Below are positions 42,966-52,031 of a stretch of 64,000 nucleotides of DNA, piece by piece. Each line of letters starts with the position of its first letter. The stretch's first letter is position 1. This DNA comes from Christiangramia oceanisediminis (lineage in GTDB: Bacteria > Bacteroidota > Bacteroidia > Flavobacteriales > Flavobacteriaceae), in NCBI RefSeq assembly GCF_022570735.2, contig NZ_JANCNS010000001.1, forward strand, positions 1,593,972-1,657,971. Direction: 5' to 3'. The notes below the pieces were generated by a model that worked only from the letters and a program-made list of their open reading frames with translations, was not told the origin of the DNA and did not search any database. Made by a program: the position numbers and the translations under genes.

Positions 42966-45461
42966 TTATCCCATTGGGTTCAATATCAGGTCTATTCTTT
43001 CCAGAACATCCTGAAGGTGATAGCGCGTAAGCGTATCTCCGGATGAATAAAGGGAATTCTTGATCTGTCTTTCTAGATTCTTCAATTCACCTCTTACAAC
43101 CGGCCTGATGTCACTTTGTGAAACATCGAGGTTACTTCTGGAAATTCTGCTCCTCCATCTTGATGGGATCTCATCCTGCTCTTCGGTCATCAAATGCTCC
43201 ATTCTTTCGATGTAGGCTCTTTGAAGGTTTCTTCTGTAACGATCAATGCTTTGACCTGAATATACTTCGCTCCAGATCCCTTTTCTAAGATCGGTCATCA
43301 TGTCCAGAAGTGAATAGGCATCCTTACCATTTATTTCTTCATTTTCCATGAGCCTGGCCATTCTTCCAAAGTCAAGAATATCATTCAGGGTACGTTGCTG
43401 CATCCCGCGAACTCTTTCAATATTTCCGTCGAACTCGATCTTGTTAAAGATGTCCTGGTTGATCAGCCACTCTGGAGTATCGAATAACTGCTCCTGAAGG
43501 AAATCCATTGCTCTCTGCTGTTTTTCTGCAGTTACATGGAAGTATACAGGTCCTTCCTGGTCGTAGGTCTTGTAATATTCATATACTCCACCAATGTTTG
43601 CTGCTACATGACCCATATAACGGTTGTATTGTGAAAGCACCTGGCCGTAAAGATCATCCAGATCATCATAATCCTTTCCGTCTGCAGCGGTCCATTTGAT
43701 TAGATTTGGAACAATGCGCTTCAGGTTTTTGATCCCATATTCGCTGGCAAGCATAGCGTCATCACCAAGATCTTCGGTTTGTGAACTAGGATCGATCACT
43801 CCGCCGCTTTGCTGTCTTCCGAATCTGTACATCGGGTCACCTGCATGTTCCAGGATCCACTCGTCAAGAATCGGCTTTTCTTCTTTTCCTGTCTTTTCAG
43901 GGATTGGGCGGTAACCCCATTTGATCGCATATTTGTCATATGGGCCAATATTCGGCATCAGGGCTACATCTCCGTCTTCTGGCTGTGCTATATAATTAAA
44001 ACGTGCATAGTCCATGATAGAAGGAGCTGTTCCGAATTTCTGAGTGAATTCAGGATCTCTAAGGTCCTCTACCGCATAGGCAACACTAGATCCCATGTTA
44101 TGTGGAAGTCCCAGGGTGTGGCCTACTTCATGAGAAGATACGAATCTGATCAACCTTCCCATTACCTCGTCTTTGAACTCTACATTCTGGGCATCTTCAT
44201 TGATCGCCGCAGTTTGTACAAAGAACCAGTTTCTTAAAAGGGTCATTACGTTGTGGTACCAGTTAATGTCTGACTCCAGAATTTCTCCTGAACGCGGGTC
44301 GCTTACGTGAGGCCCGTTAGCGTTTGGAATTGGAGAAGCAAGGTATCGTACTACCGAATATCTCACATCCTCAGGGCTCCAGTCTGGATCTTCTTCAACA
44401 GTTGGAGCATCCTTGGCGATGATCGCATTCTTGAATCCGGCTTCTTCAAAAGCTACCTGCCAGTCTTCGATTCCCTGTTTGATGAAAGGCCTCCATTTTT
44501 CAGGAGTCGCACGGTCAATATAATATACGATAGGTTCTTTTGGTTCTACCAGTTCACCGTTCTTGAACTTTTCCATATCCTCTTCACGTACTTCCAGTCT
44601 CCAGCGGTCGAGATATTCAACTGTTTCGCTTTTCTGGGCTTCAAGTCCGTAATCGGTTTGTTCACTGGTAAACCAGCCTACACGTTCATCGAAATACCTT
44701 CTTTCCATTGGCTCCTTAGGAAGCAGGATCATGGAATTGCTGAACTCCATAGAAATAGATCCGGTGCTTTCGTTAGAAGGCGGTTCACCCGCATTATAGG
44801 TCTTGATGTGCCTGATCTCGATATTCTCTGGATAACTGCGGATGGTATCGATAAAGGAACGGCTTTCATCCAGTCTTGATACTTTGTATTGCTTACGGTT
44901 TCTATCCTGTAGTCCTAAAGCCTGAACGTCCTTGGTGTAAAGATCGGTAACATTAATAACCGTGGTTTTGTTGATAGAGTCCTTACCTACAGTTTTTACG
45001 TCGAAGCTTTGAATGATAGGTTCAAAATTCGAGTTAACCACAGCCTCATGAACCGGAAGTGTATCTGCAGCGTAAACTTCATAAGAAACTACACGTAGCA
45101 GTACCTTATCACCTTTTTTCTGCCAGCGGTGAACCTGGGTGTTCTGTTTTCCGCCTCCAAAGCCAATGCCGCTTGCTGTTTTTGCAATACGGGTTACGGT
45201 AAGCATTTCGCGGTTAAAAAGGCTGTCTGGGATTTCGTAGAAATAATCGTTATCCACTTTATGCACAGTGAACAATCCCTGGTCGCTTTTCGCATCTTTT
45301 GTGATTACCTTATTGTAAGGTTTTAAACCACCGTTTTTTTCTTCCTTTTCTGGTTTCGAGGCTACGTCCTGTTTCTTTTTATCTGGCTGAAAGACGGCAC
45401 AGCTGGAAACAGACAAAGAAAGAGCTACAAGCAAAAGCTTGAGACTTTGATTCTTGATCAT
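42966..45461 (-). CDS. Large zinc-dependent metalloprotease lipoprotein
   Basis: An 831-residue protein with a lipoprotein signal (lipobox ...SVSSC, Cys 21), N-terminal DUF5117/DUF5118-like region, and a metzincin-type catalytic motif HEVGHTLGLPHN (about residues 442-453) followed by a Met-turn-like PSIMDYARFNY. The C-terminal 250 residues are helical. It belongs to the zinc-dependent metalloproteases widespread in Bacteroidota and probably acts on the cell surface or in the periplasm. Substrate unknown. Single leftward gene. Confidence 0.92.
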   Translation of the reverse strand: MIKNQSLKLLLVALSLSVSSCAVFQPDKKKQDVASKPEKEEKNGGLKPYNKVITKDAKSDQGLFTVHKVDNDYFYEIPDSLFNREMLTVTRIAKTASGIGFGGGKQNTQVHRWQKKGDKVLLRVVSYEVYAADTLPVHEAVVNSNFEPIIQSFDVKTVGKDSINKTTVINVTDLYTKDVQALGLQDRNRKQYKVSRLDESRSFIDTIRSYPENIEIRHIKTYNAGEPPSNESTGSISMEFSNSMILLPKEPMERRYFDERVGWFTSEQTDYGLEAQKSETVEYLDRWRLEVREEDMEKFKNGELVEPKEPIVYYIDRATPEKWRPFIKQGIEDWQVAFEEAGFKNAIIAKDAPTVEEDPDWSPEDVRYSVVRYLASPIPNANGPHVSDPRSGEILESDINWYHNVMTLLRNWFFVQTAAINEDAQNVEFKDEVMGRLIRFVSSHEVGHTLGLPHNMGSSVAYAVEDLRDPEFTQKFGTAPSIMDYARFNYIAQPEDGDVALMPNIGPYDKYAIKWGYRPIPEKTGKEEKPILDEWILEHAGDPMYRFGRQQSGGVIDPSSQTEDLGDDAMLASEYGIKNLKRIVPNLIKWTAADGKDYDDLDDLYGQVLSQYNRYMGHVAANIGGVYEYYKTYDQEGPVYFHVTAEKQQRAMDFLQEQLFDTPEWLINQDIFNKIEFDGNIERVRGMQQRTLNDILDFGRMARLMENEEINGKDAYSLLDMMTDLRKGIWSEVYSGQSIDRYRRNLQRAYIERMEHLMTEEQDEIPSRWRSRISRSNLDVSQSDIRPVVRGELKNLERQIKNSLYSSGDTLTRYHLQDVLERIDLILNPMG

Positions 45462-45566
45462 AAAATTGTACTTATTCGGTTAATAATTTGAATTTTGAGG
45501 TCTTTGAAATAGAAAAGACTGCTAAATGCAGCCTTTTGACTGCAAAACTAAGTAATGGTTTAAAAC

Positions 45567-46130
45567 TTAATTTGTAATTCCCTGTTTTAATTGCTGTTGT
45601 TCCCAGGCGATCTTTTTAAAATCGAATTTCGAGCGATAGGGTTTTTCCAGGAAGGTGCGCGACCAGAAAGATTTTCGGAAAGGGAATAATGGGTCCTGTA
45701 TCATGAAATAAGGAATGAAGTGATGATTTTTTACGCCGCATTTTCTGAAGAATCGCCTTATTTCCTTTTCCATTCCCAGCTCTGAAGCTGCAATGATGGC
45801 CGCATTTCTCTGGCATTTCGAACCTTTATAGTTGGCGGCCAGCCTAACATCAAAACCGTGGATGTAGAACTGGTCTTTTATTCTTTTGTAATTCTGAAAC
45901 CTGGACCAGCCATCCATTAAAACCAGGAAAATGTGGATGAATGAAAAGATAAAACAGACCGACCAGAATACAATTAAGTCGGGGTCGCTGTTTGAAATGG
46001 CTTTAATAAGTAATACGTAGTAGATATAGGACTGAAGCAAGAATAGCGATAATCCAAAATATAGCAACTTGCCTACTTTCAAATAAGAGACAATTAAAGC
46101 CGGTTGTTTTGGAAGAATGAGCGCTCGCAT
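45567..46130 (-). CDS. Membrane protein of unknown function
   Basis: A 187-residue protein with two membrane helices (about residues 19-46 and 50-75) and a basic, aromatic C-terminal half (KGSKCQRNAAIIAASELGMEKEIRRFFRKCGVKNHHFIPYFMIQDPLFPF). I recognise no family. It lies 66 bases after lysS in the same direction, but a terminator stands between them. Confidence 0.65.
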   Translation of the reverse strand: MRALILPKQPALIVSYLKVGKLLYFGLSLFLLQSYIYYVLLIKAISNSDPDLIVFWSVCFIFSFIHIFLVLMDGWSRFQNYKRIKDQFYIHGFDVRLAANYKGSKCQRNAAIIAASELGMEKEIRRFFRKCGVKNHHFIPYFMIQDPLFPFRKSFWSRTFLEKPYRSKFDFKKIAWEQQQLKQGITN

Positions 46131-46143
46131 TCTCTAAATTAAT

Positions 46144-46172
46144 AAAAAAAGCCCTACAAAATTTGCAGGGCT
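46144..46172 (-). terminator. Rho-independent terminator of lysS
   Basis: On the minus strand AGCCCTGCAAA pairs with TTTGTAGGGCT (one mismatch pair) around a short loop, followed by seven Ts (46144-46150 on the plus strand are As). It ends the lysS transcript. Confidence 0.85.
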
Positions 46173-46196
46173 CTGAAGGAATCCGGTTTTTCCTAA

Positions 46197-47888
46197 TTAC
46201 ATTATCTTGATGCTCAGGGTTTCTCCTTCCTTGAATACATCTATCATTTTATGTTTCCTAAGGCTCTTTAAAGCCTTGTCCCATTTTTTATTGCTGAGCC
46301 CAGACCGGTCTTTAATAGTGTCCAAGGCATGAACTTCATCACCTTTCAATAGTTCGTAAACCGATTTTTCCTCTTCATTTAAATCCACCTGTTTCTTTTC
46401 CGGTTTCATCTGAGGGAAGAAGAGCACTTCCTGTATCGACTGGTTATTGGTAAGGAACATGATCAAACGGTCCATTCCAATTCCAAGTCCCGATGTTGGA
46501 GGCATTCCGTATTCCAGGGATCTTAAAAAGTCATTATCGATAAACATCGCCTCGTCGTCTCCTTTTTCTGAAAGCTTCAATTGCTCCTCAAAACGCTCTC
46601 TCTGGTCAATAGGATCGTTTAGCTCAGAATAGGCATTTGCGATCTCCTTTCCACAAACCATCAGCTCAAAACGCTCGGTCAGTTCAGGATTATCGCGATG
46701 TTCCTTACAAAGCGGACTCATTTCCTTTGGATAATCGGTGATGAAAGTTGGCTGTATAAAGTTGCCTTCGCATTTTTCCCCGAAGATCTCATCGATCAGC
46801 TTTCCTTTACCCATGGTTTCATCAACTTCAACACCCATTTCAGTAGCAGCAGCGTAAAGTTCCTTTTCAGATTTCCCGGTAATATCAAAACCAGTATATT
46901 CTTTAATCGCGTCGGTCATGGTAAGGCGCTTATAAGGAGCCTTGAAATCGATCTTATGTTTTCCGAAGGTAGCTTCAGTAGTTCCGTTTACAGCAATTGC
47001 GCAGTGCTCAAGAAGCTTTTCGGTAAATTCCATCATCCAGTTGTAGTCCTTGTAAGCTACATAGATCTCCATGGCAGTGAATTCAGGATTATGCGTCCTG
47101 TCCATACCTTCATTTCTGAAGTTCTTGGAGAATTCATATACCCCGTCAAAACCTCCAACGATCAGTCTTTTCAAATAAAGCTCATTGGCGATCCTTAGAT
47201 AAAGCGGAATATCCAGCGCATTATGATGAGTAACGAAAGGCCTCGCTGCCGCACCACCTGGAATAGATTGCAGGATAGGTGTTTCAACCTCGAAGTATCC
47301 CTTTTCGTTGAAAAAGTTGCGCATCGCGTTGAAAAGCTTCGTACGCTTTACAAATATCTCCTTAACCTTCGGGTTTACGGCAAGATCGGCATAACGCTGG
47401 CGGTACCTTTGCTCCGGGTCGTTAAAACCATCATGCACATTTCCTTCCTTATCGGTCTTCGGAAGCGGTAAAGGTCGGATAGCCTTGCTCAAAAGGTGAA
47501 AATCCTTCACCATTACGGTTTTTTCCCCCACCTGGGTTTTAAATAATTCCCCTTCAATTCCGATGAAGTCGCCTATATCCAGCAATTTTTTATACAGGTC
47601 GTTGTATTTGAACTTATCCTCTCCCGGGCAGATCTCATCCCGGTTAAAATAAACCTGGATACGGCCCGATGAATCCTGAAGTTCAGCAAAAGAAGCTTTT
47701 CCCTGTATCCTACGGGACATCAGTCTACCTGCGATGACCACTTTCTTACCATCTTCAAATTTTTCCTTGATATCTGTTGTGGTGTGATCTACCGGAAACA
47801 GATCGGCAGGATATGGATTGATGCCTGCCTTTCTTATGGCGGCTAATTTTTCTCTTCTAATTTGTTCCTGTTCTGATAATTGCTGCAT
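46197..47888 (-). CDS. lysS: Lysine--tRNA ligase (class II)
   Basis: A 563-residue class II LysRS. An N-terminal OB fold binds the anticodon (VVIAGRLMSRRIQGKASFAELQDSSGRIQVYF), and the catalytic core shows motif 2 (FRNEGMDRTHNPEFTAMEIY) and motif 3 (PPTSGLGIGMDRLIMFL). After the normal end (EVLFFPQMKPE) there is an extra domain of about 65 residues that looks helical/winged-helix (SVYELLKGDEVHALDTIKDRSGLSNKKWDKAL). The start at 47888 (MQQLSEQEQ) is chosen; a further ATG six codons upstream is possible. Confidence 0.96.
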   Translation of the reverse strand: MQQLSEQEQIRREKLAAIRKAGINPYPADLFPVDHTTTDIKEKFEDGKKVVIAGRLMSRRIQGKASFAELQDSSGRIQVYFNRDEICPGEDKFKYNDLYKKLLDIGDFIGIEGELFKTQVGEKTVMVKDFHLLSKAIRPLPLPKTDKEGNVHDGFNDPEQRYRQRYADLAVNPKVKEIFVKRTKLFNAMRNFFNEKGYFEVETPILQSIPGGAAARPFVTHHNALDIPLYLRIANELYLKRLIVGGFDGVYEFSKNFRNEGMDRTHNPEFTAMEIYVAYKDYNWMMEFTEKLLEHCAIAVNGTTEATFGKHKIDFKAPYKRLTMTDAIKEYTGFDITGKSEKELYAAATEMGVEVDETMGKGKLIDEIFGEKCEGNFIQPTFITDYPKEMSPLCKEHRDNPELTERFELMVCGKEIANAYSELNDPIDQRERFEEQLKLSEKGDDEAMFIDNDFLRSLEYGMPPTSGLGIGMDRLIMFLTNNQSIQEVLFFPQMKPEKKQVDLNEEEKSVYELLKGDEVHALDTIKDRSGLSNKKWDKALKSLRKHKMIDVFKEGETLSIKIM

Positions 47889-47916
47889 ATAATCGTTTTT
47901 ATGCATTCAACAAAAT

Positions 47917-47931
47917 GCGGGTGCAAATATA
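47917..47931 (-). promoter_or_regulatory. lysS: lysS promoter with GCACCCGC downstream element
   Basis: The minus strand reads TATATTTGCACCCGC: the -7 box TATATTTG followed at once by GCACCCGC. The same 15 bases occur at the putative rRNA promoter at 63777-63791. The box is 35 bases from the lysS start. Confidence 0.7.
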
Positions 47932-47981
47932 GTGACTATCAGGCTTCCGCACAATTGAATTAAATGCCGAAATAATAATTC

Positions 47982-47989
47982 TATCTTTG
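47982..47989 (+). promoter_or_regulatory. Promoter -7 box of the Pmp3-like gene and lipB
   Basis: TATCTTTG (TAnnTTTG) lies 18 bases before the ATG at 48008. TTG at 47955-47957 is the nearest -33 candidate (24-base spacing). Confidence 0.6.
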
Positions 47990-48007
47990 CAGGAAAATCA
48001 AAGCAAT

Positions 48008-48169
48008 ATGAGTATCTGGAGAGTGATCCTTTCCGTTCTTTTTCCTCCGCTAGCCGTATATGATAAAGGATGCGGTTCCTTGCTAATCGTATTAATACTT
48101 ACTCTTTTAGGCTGGGTGCCCGGGGTCATCGCGGCTTTGATCATTTTGAATAATCCGAAATATGAATAA
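48008..48169 (+). CDS. YqaE/Pmp3-family small membrane protein
   Basis: A 53-residue protein with two membrane helices (ILSVLFPPLAVYDKG and LILTLLGWVPGVIAALIILNN). The FPPLAV and GWVPGVIAA segments are the family marks. Pmp3-like peptides affect membrane potential and stress tolerance. The ATG at 48008 is preferred; a TTG at 47987 lies inside the promoter box. Its end overlaps lipB by 8 bases. Confidence 0.9.
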   Translation: MSIWRVILSVLFPPLAVYDKGCGSLLIVLILTLLGWVPGVIAALIILNNPKYE

Positions 48170-48866
48170 GGAAGTAGAGGTACAATATCTGGGAGTTAAA
48201 GATTACAAAGACACCTGGGATTACCAGGAACAACTGTTTAAAAATACGCTTGACCTCAAGATAAAGAACCGGCGTGAAGAACTGGATATCCCAACGAAAA
48301 ACTATTTTATATTTGTGGAACATCCTCATGTTTATACCCTTGGCAAGAGTGGCGATGCCAGTAATTTGCTAATTTCAGATGAGGAGCTTAAAGCCAGGAA
48401 CGCTACTTACTACAAGATCAACCGGGGAGGAGATATTACCTATCATGGTCCGGGCCAGATCGTAGGATATCCTATCCTGGACCTGGACAACTTCTTTACC
48501 GATATACATAAATATTTGAGGTTGCTGGAAGAAATGGTAATACTTACCCTAGCTGAATATGGGTTGAAGGCTGAACGCAGCCCAGGAGAGACCGGCGTAT
48601 GGCTGGATGTGGGTACTCCTTTCGCCCGTAAGATCTGTGCCATGGGAGTTAGGGCCAGCCGATGGGTTACCATGCACGGTTTCGCGCTTAATGTAAATGC
48701 CGATCTGGGGTATTTCGACAATATCGTTCCCTGCGGGATCAAGGATAAAGCCGTAACCTCCCTCAATGTCGAACTTGGAAGGAAGGAAGTCGATATGGTC
48801 GAGATTCAGCAGAAATTACTTAAGCATTTTACCAATCTGTTCGAAGCTACCATCTCAAAAAGTTAG
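48162..48866 (+). CDS. lipB: Octanoyltransferase LipB
   Basis: A 234-residue enzyme that moves octanoate from acyl-carrier protein to lipoyl domains. Conserved segments: YIFVEHPHVYTLGKSGD, NRGGDITYHGPGQIVGYPILDL, ARKICAMGVRASRWVTMHGFALNVN with the catalytic Lys region, and IVPCGI with the catalytic Cys. Co-transcribed with the overlapping Pmp3-like gene. Confidence 0.96.
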   Translation: MNKEVEVQYLGVKDYKDTWDYQEQLFKNTLDLKIKNRREELDIPTKNYFIFVEHPHVYTLGKSGDASNLLISDEELKARNATYYKINRGGDITYHGPGQIVGYPILDLDNFFTDIHKYLRLLEEMVILTLAEYGLKAERSPGETGVWLDVGTPFARKICAMGVRASRWVTMHGFALNVNADLGYFDNIVPCGIKDKAVTSLNVELGRKEVDMVEIQQKLLKHFTNLFEATISKS

Positions 48867-49027
48867 TTTATTCTCAGAAAAATCCATTTTTATCTATCTA
48901 AAATTAAAATAAAGGTCCTTCTGTCATTATTTATTTAAATTTCATGCAATCTGCTGAAGAAATTAAATTTTTTTTTAATGGTTTAAATAAAAATTAGGAT
49001 TTTTACCAAAATTTTAAAAGATAAAAC

Positions 49028-52021
49028 ATGAAGAAACAATTACAATTCCTTATTGTTCTGATTTTTTCATTTACATGCCATCTTGGTTTTGCCCAGGAGA
49101 AAACAGTAAGTGGAACGGTGAATGATACCGATGGGCTTCCTTTGCCCGGGGTGAATGTTATAGTTCAGAACACCAATAGAGGAACTCAAACCGATTTTGA
49201 TGGTAATTACAGTATAGAAGTTTCTCCAGGAGAAGTTCTAACATTTAGTTATGTTGGATTCACGACTGAAACGCTTACTGTTGGGGAAGCTAATAACTAT
49301 AATATTATTCTACAGGAAGATGCTTCACAATTAGATGAGGTAGTCGTGGTAGGTTATGGTACTCAAAGCAAGAGAAAATTAACCGATAACGTTGCTAAAT
49401 TAACCGCAGAGGATATCGAGGAAGTTCCTGTGCCAAACATTCAAAGTACTATTGCTGGTAAGGCTGCTGGTGTTCAGATAGCTCCAACCAATGGTAAAGT
49501 AGAAGGTGGGGTAAATATCAGGATTCGTGGTATCGCCAGTATAGGTGCAGGATCTGAACCATTGTACGTACTGGATGGTGTGCCTTTGATTAACAATAAC
49601 GAATCCAGTAATGGGGCACCTACTAACCCGTTACTTACTTTAAGCGCTAATGAGATCGAATCTATCGATATTCTTAAAGATGCTTCGGCAGCTGCTGTTT
49701 ATGGTTCTCGTGGTGCAAACGGGGTTGTGATCATTACTACCAAAAAAGGTAAGGAAGGGAGATCTTCTTTCACCTTAAACTATTCGTATGGTATTAGTGA
49801 GCCAACTAATGAAATGGAATGGTTGAATGCCGATGAATATATCGAACTTTTTACCGAAGCAGCCGTTAACAGTTTTGGAGAACAAGATGGTACCGAATAT
49901 ATTGAAGGTATTTTCGACTTCCTGGCTGGAGATACCGACTGGAGAAGTAGGGAAGTAGATACCGACTGGCAGGACCTTGCTCTTCAATCTGGGCATGTAC
50001 AGGATGCAAGTCTTTCAATGTCTGGAGGTAATGAGAAAACAACCTATTTCTTCTCCGGAGCATATAATGATACAGAAGGTATCATAACTGGAAACGACCT
50101 GGAAAGGATCAACAGCCGTATTAACGTAACTCATAGTTTCGATGAAAAGTTTCGTGCTGGAATGAATACCAGTTTCTCAAGAACAGAAATAGACAGGATT
50201 GCAAACGATAACGCCTTTGTTAACCCTATTCAGGCAGTTGCTCAGCCTGCAATCTCGCCGGCCTATTTGGAGAATGGTGATCCTAACCCAAATACATTGT
50301 ATCCTAACTTTTTACTACAGGATAAACATGCTTTCTATAAAACAGTGATTAGAAGGATTACAGGTAGAGCTTTTGGTGAATATTCTTTTACTGATAATTT
50401 CAGATTCAATTCAGATTTTGGATATGATCTTTATTACCAAACAGAAGATAGCTACACCGGTAGACTGGCACCGTTTCAATCAACCAATGGTGAAGGTTAC
50501 GCATCTAGCGTAGGAACCGAATCTTACGTGGCATCTAACTATTTCACGTTTTCTGAGCAGTTTGGAAGTGCACATGATCTAGAAGTTGTGGCTGGTATGG
50601 AATATAACCAATCAAATAGAAGATTCCAGAGTATAACAGGAATCCAGTTCCCAACAGATGATTTTGAAACGATAAGCAGTGCAGCCGAGATTACAGGAGG
50701 AGCTGGAAGTGAATCTGCGAATAGTTTCCTTTCATACTTCGGAAGGGTTACCTATTCCTTTTTAGATAGGTATCTTTTCAAGGCAAGTGTTAGACGAGAT
50801 GGATCTTCCCGTTTTGGTGAGGACGTGAAATATGGTACTTTCCCTGCGATATCTGCAGGTTGGATCGTAAGTGAAGAAGCGTTCCTGGAAGACTCTGATG
50901 TTCTGAGCTTCCTTAAGCTTCGTGCAAGTTATGGGGAAACTGGAAATGCCAATATTGGTGATTTTGCCTCCCTTGGTCTTTTTGGTGGTATTTCTTATAA
51001 CCAACGTCCGGGTATAGCCCCAATACAGGCTTCTAACCCACAATTAACCTGGGAGAGTGTGAACCAGTTGGATCTTGGTCTGGAATACGGATTCTTTGAC
51101 AATAGAATCTCTGGAGAGATCGATTATTATGTTAAGGAATCTGATGGACTTATTTTTAATGAGCCACTTCCAGGTACCTCAGGACAGTCTTCTATTACAA
51201 GAAACATTGGGGTGTTGGAGAACAGCGGTGTGGAATTCGTGTTAAATACCCGGAATGTTCAAACCGATAAATTAAGCTGGAATACTAACTTCAATATTTC
51301 CAGGAACATCAACGAAGTGAAAGTACTTCCTGACGGTCAGGATGTGGTTTCCGGTCAAACGATTCTAAGAGAAGGTGAAGCATTGTCTTCTTTCTATCTA
51401 ATTGAGTATGCTGGTGTAGACCCTGATAATGGAGATGCTTTGTACTATATCAATGAAGATGGAGGAGGAAGAGAAACTACAACCGATCCAAACGAGGCAA
51501 ATAGAATTATTGCAGGTCAGCCATATGCCGACGTTATCGCTGGTTTAACAAACACTATTAATTTTAGTGGACTGGATTTCACCGCCACCTTTGTTGGTGA
51601 ATGGGGAGCCAGTATTTATAATGGAGGTGGAATCTATCAATCTGCGAACGCCGATTTTTTCGATAACCAGACCAGAGACCAGTTAAGAAGATGGCAACAG
51701 CCGGGAGATATCACAGATGTGCCTCAGGCCAGGTTATTTGGTGGTAATGGTACGGCTAATTCCACAAGATATCTTCAGGATGCCGATTTTATCAGGCTTA
51801 GAAATCTAACTATCGGTTACACCATTCCAGACGCTTTAACAGATGAGATAGGACTTGAAAAGTTCAGACTGTACTTTACAGCTATCAACTTATTAACGTT
51901 TACAGACTTTGATTTGTACGATCCTGAATCGGTTAGTGATGCAGGCCAGGGTGCTGGAGTTGCCTTTTACTCAGCTCCTTCCGCCAGAACGATGTCAATA
52001 GGTGTTAATATTAACTTCTAA
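49028..52021 (+). CDS. SusC/RagA-family TonB-dependent outer membrane transporter (pair 1)
   Basis: A 997-residue protein: signal peptide (ending GFAQ), a carboxypeptidase-regulatory-like domain (KTVSGTVNDTDGLPLPGVNVIV, about residues 25-100), a plug domain starting near LDEVVVVGYGTQ, and a 22-strand barrel region. The motif SIDILKDASAAAVYGSRGANGVVIITTKKG is the SusC signature. It would take up an oligomeric nutrient with energy from TonB. A SusD gene follows after 10 bases. No hydrolase gene is nearby, so the substrate cannot be inferred. The 161-base spacer upstream is AT-rich with no clear TAnnTTTG box. Confidence 0.95.
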   Translation: MKKQLQFLIVLIFSFTCHLGFAQEKTVSGTVNDTDGLPLPGVNVIVQNTNRGTQTDFDGNYSIEVSPGEVLTFSYVGFTTETLTVGEANNYNIILQEDASQLDEVVVVGYGTQSKRKLTDNVAKLTAEDIEEVPVPNIQSTIAGKAAGVQIAPTNGKVEGGVNIRIRGIASIGAGSEPLYVLDGVPLINNNESSNGAPTNPLLTLSANEIESIDILKDASAAAVYGSRGANGVVIITTKKGKEGRSSFTLNYSYGISEPTNEMEWLNADEYIELFTEAAVNSFGEQDGTEYIEGIFDFLAGDTDWRSREVDTDWQDLALQSGHVQDASLSMSGGNEKTTYFFSGAYNDTEGIITGNDLERINSRINVTHSFDEKFRAGMNTSFSRTEIDRIANDNAFVNPIQAVAQPAISPAYLENGDPNPNTLYPNFLLQDKHAFYKTVIRRITGRAFGEYSFTDNFRFNSDFGYDLYYQTEDSYTGRLAPFQSTNGEGYASSVGTESYVASNYFTFSEQFGSAHDLEVVAGMEYNQSNRRFQSITGIQFPTDDFETISSAAEITGGAGSESANSFLSYFGRVTYSFLDRYLFKASVRRDGSSRFGEDVKYGTFPAISAGWIVSEEAFLEDSDVLSFLKLRASYGETGNANIGDFASLGLFGGISYNQRPGIAPIQASNPQLTWESVNQLDLGLEYGFFDNRISGEIDYYVKESDGLIFNEPLPGTSGQSSITRNIGVLENSGVEFVLNTRNVQTDKLSWNTNFNISRNINEVKVLPDGQDVVSGQTILREGEALSSFYLIEYAGVDPDNGDALYYINEDGGGRETTTDPNEANRIIAGQPYADVIAGLTNTINFSGLDFTATFVGEWGASIYNGGGIYQSANADFFDNQTRDQLRRWQQPGDITDVPQARLFGGNGTANSTRYLQDADFIRLRNLTIGYTIPDALTDEIGLEKFRLYFTAINLLTFTDFDLYDPESVSDAGQGAGVAFYSAPSARTMSIGVNINF

Positions 52022-52031
52022 AAAAGAATTT

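Noticed and set aside
43809..44879. Rightward open frames of 142 and 190 codons within the metalloprotease gene
   Set aside because: They lie antisense to the HExxH domain and show no protein family features.
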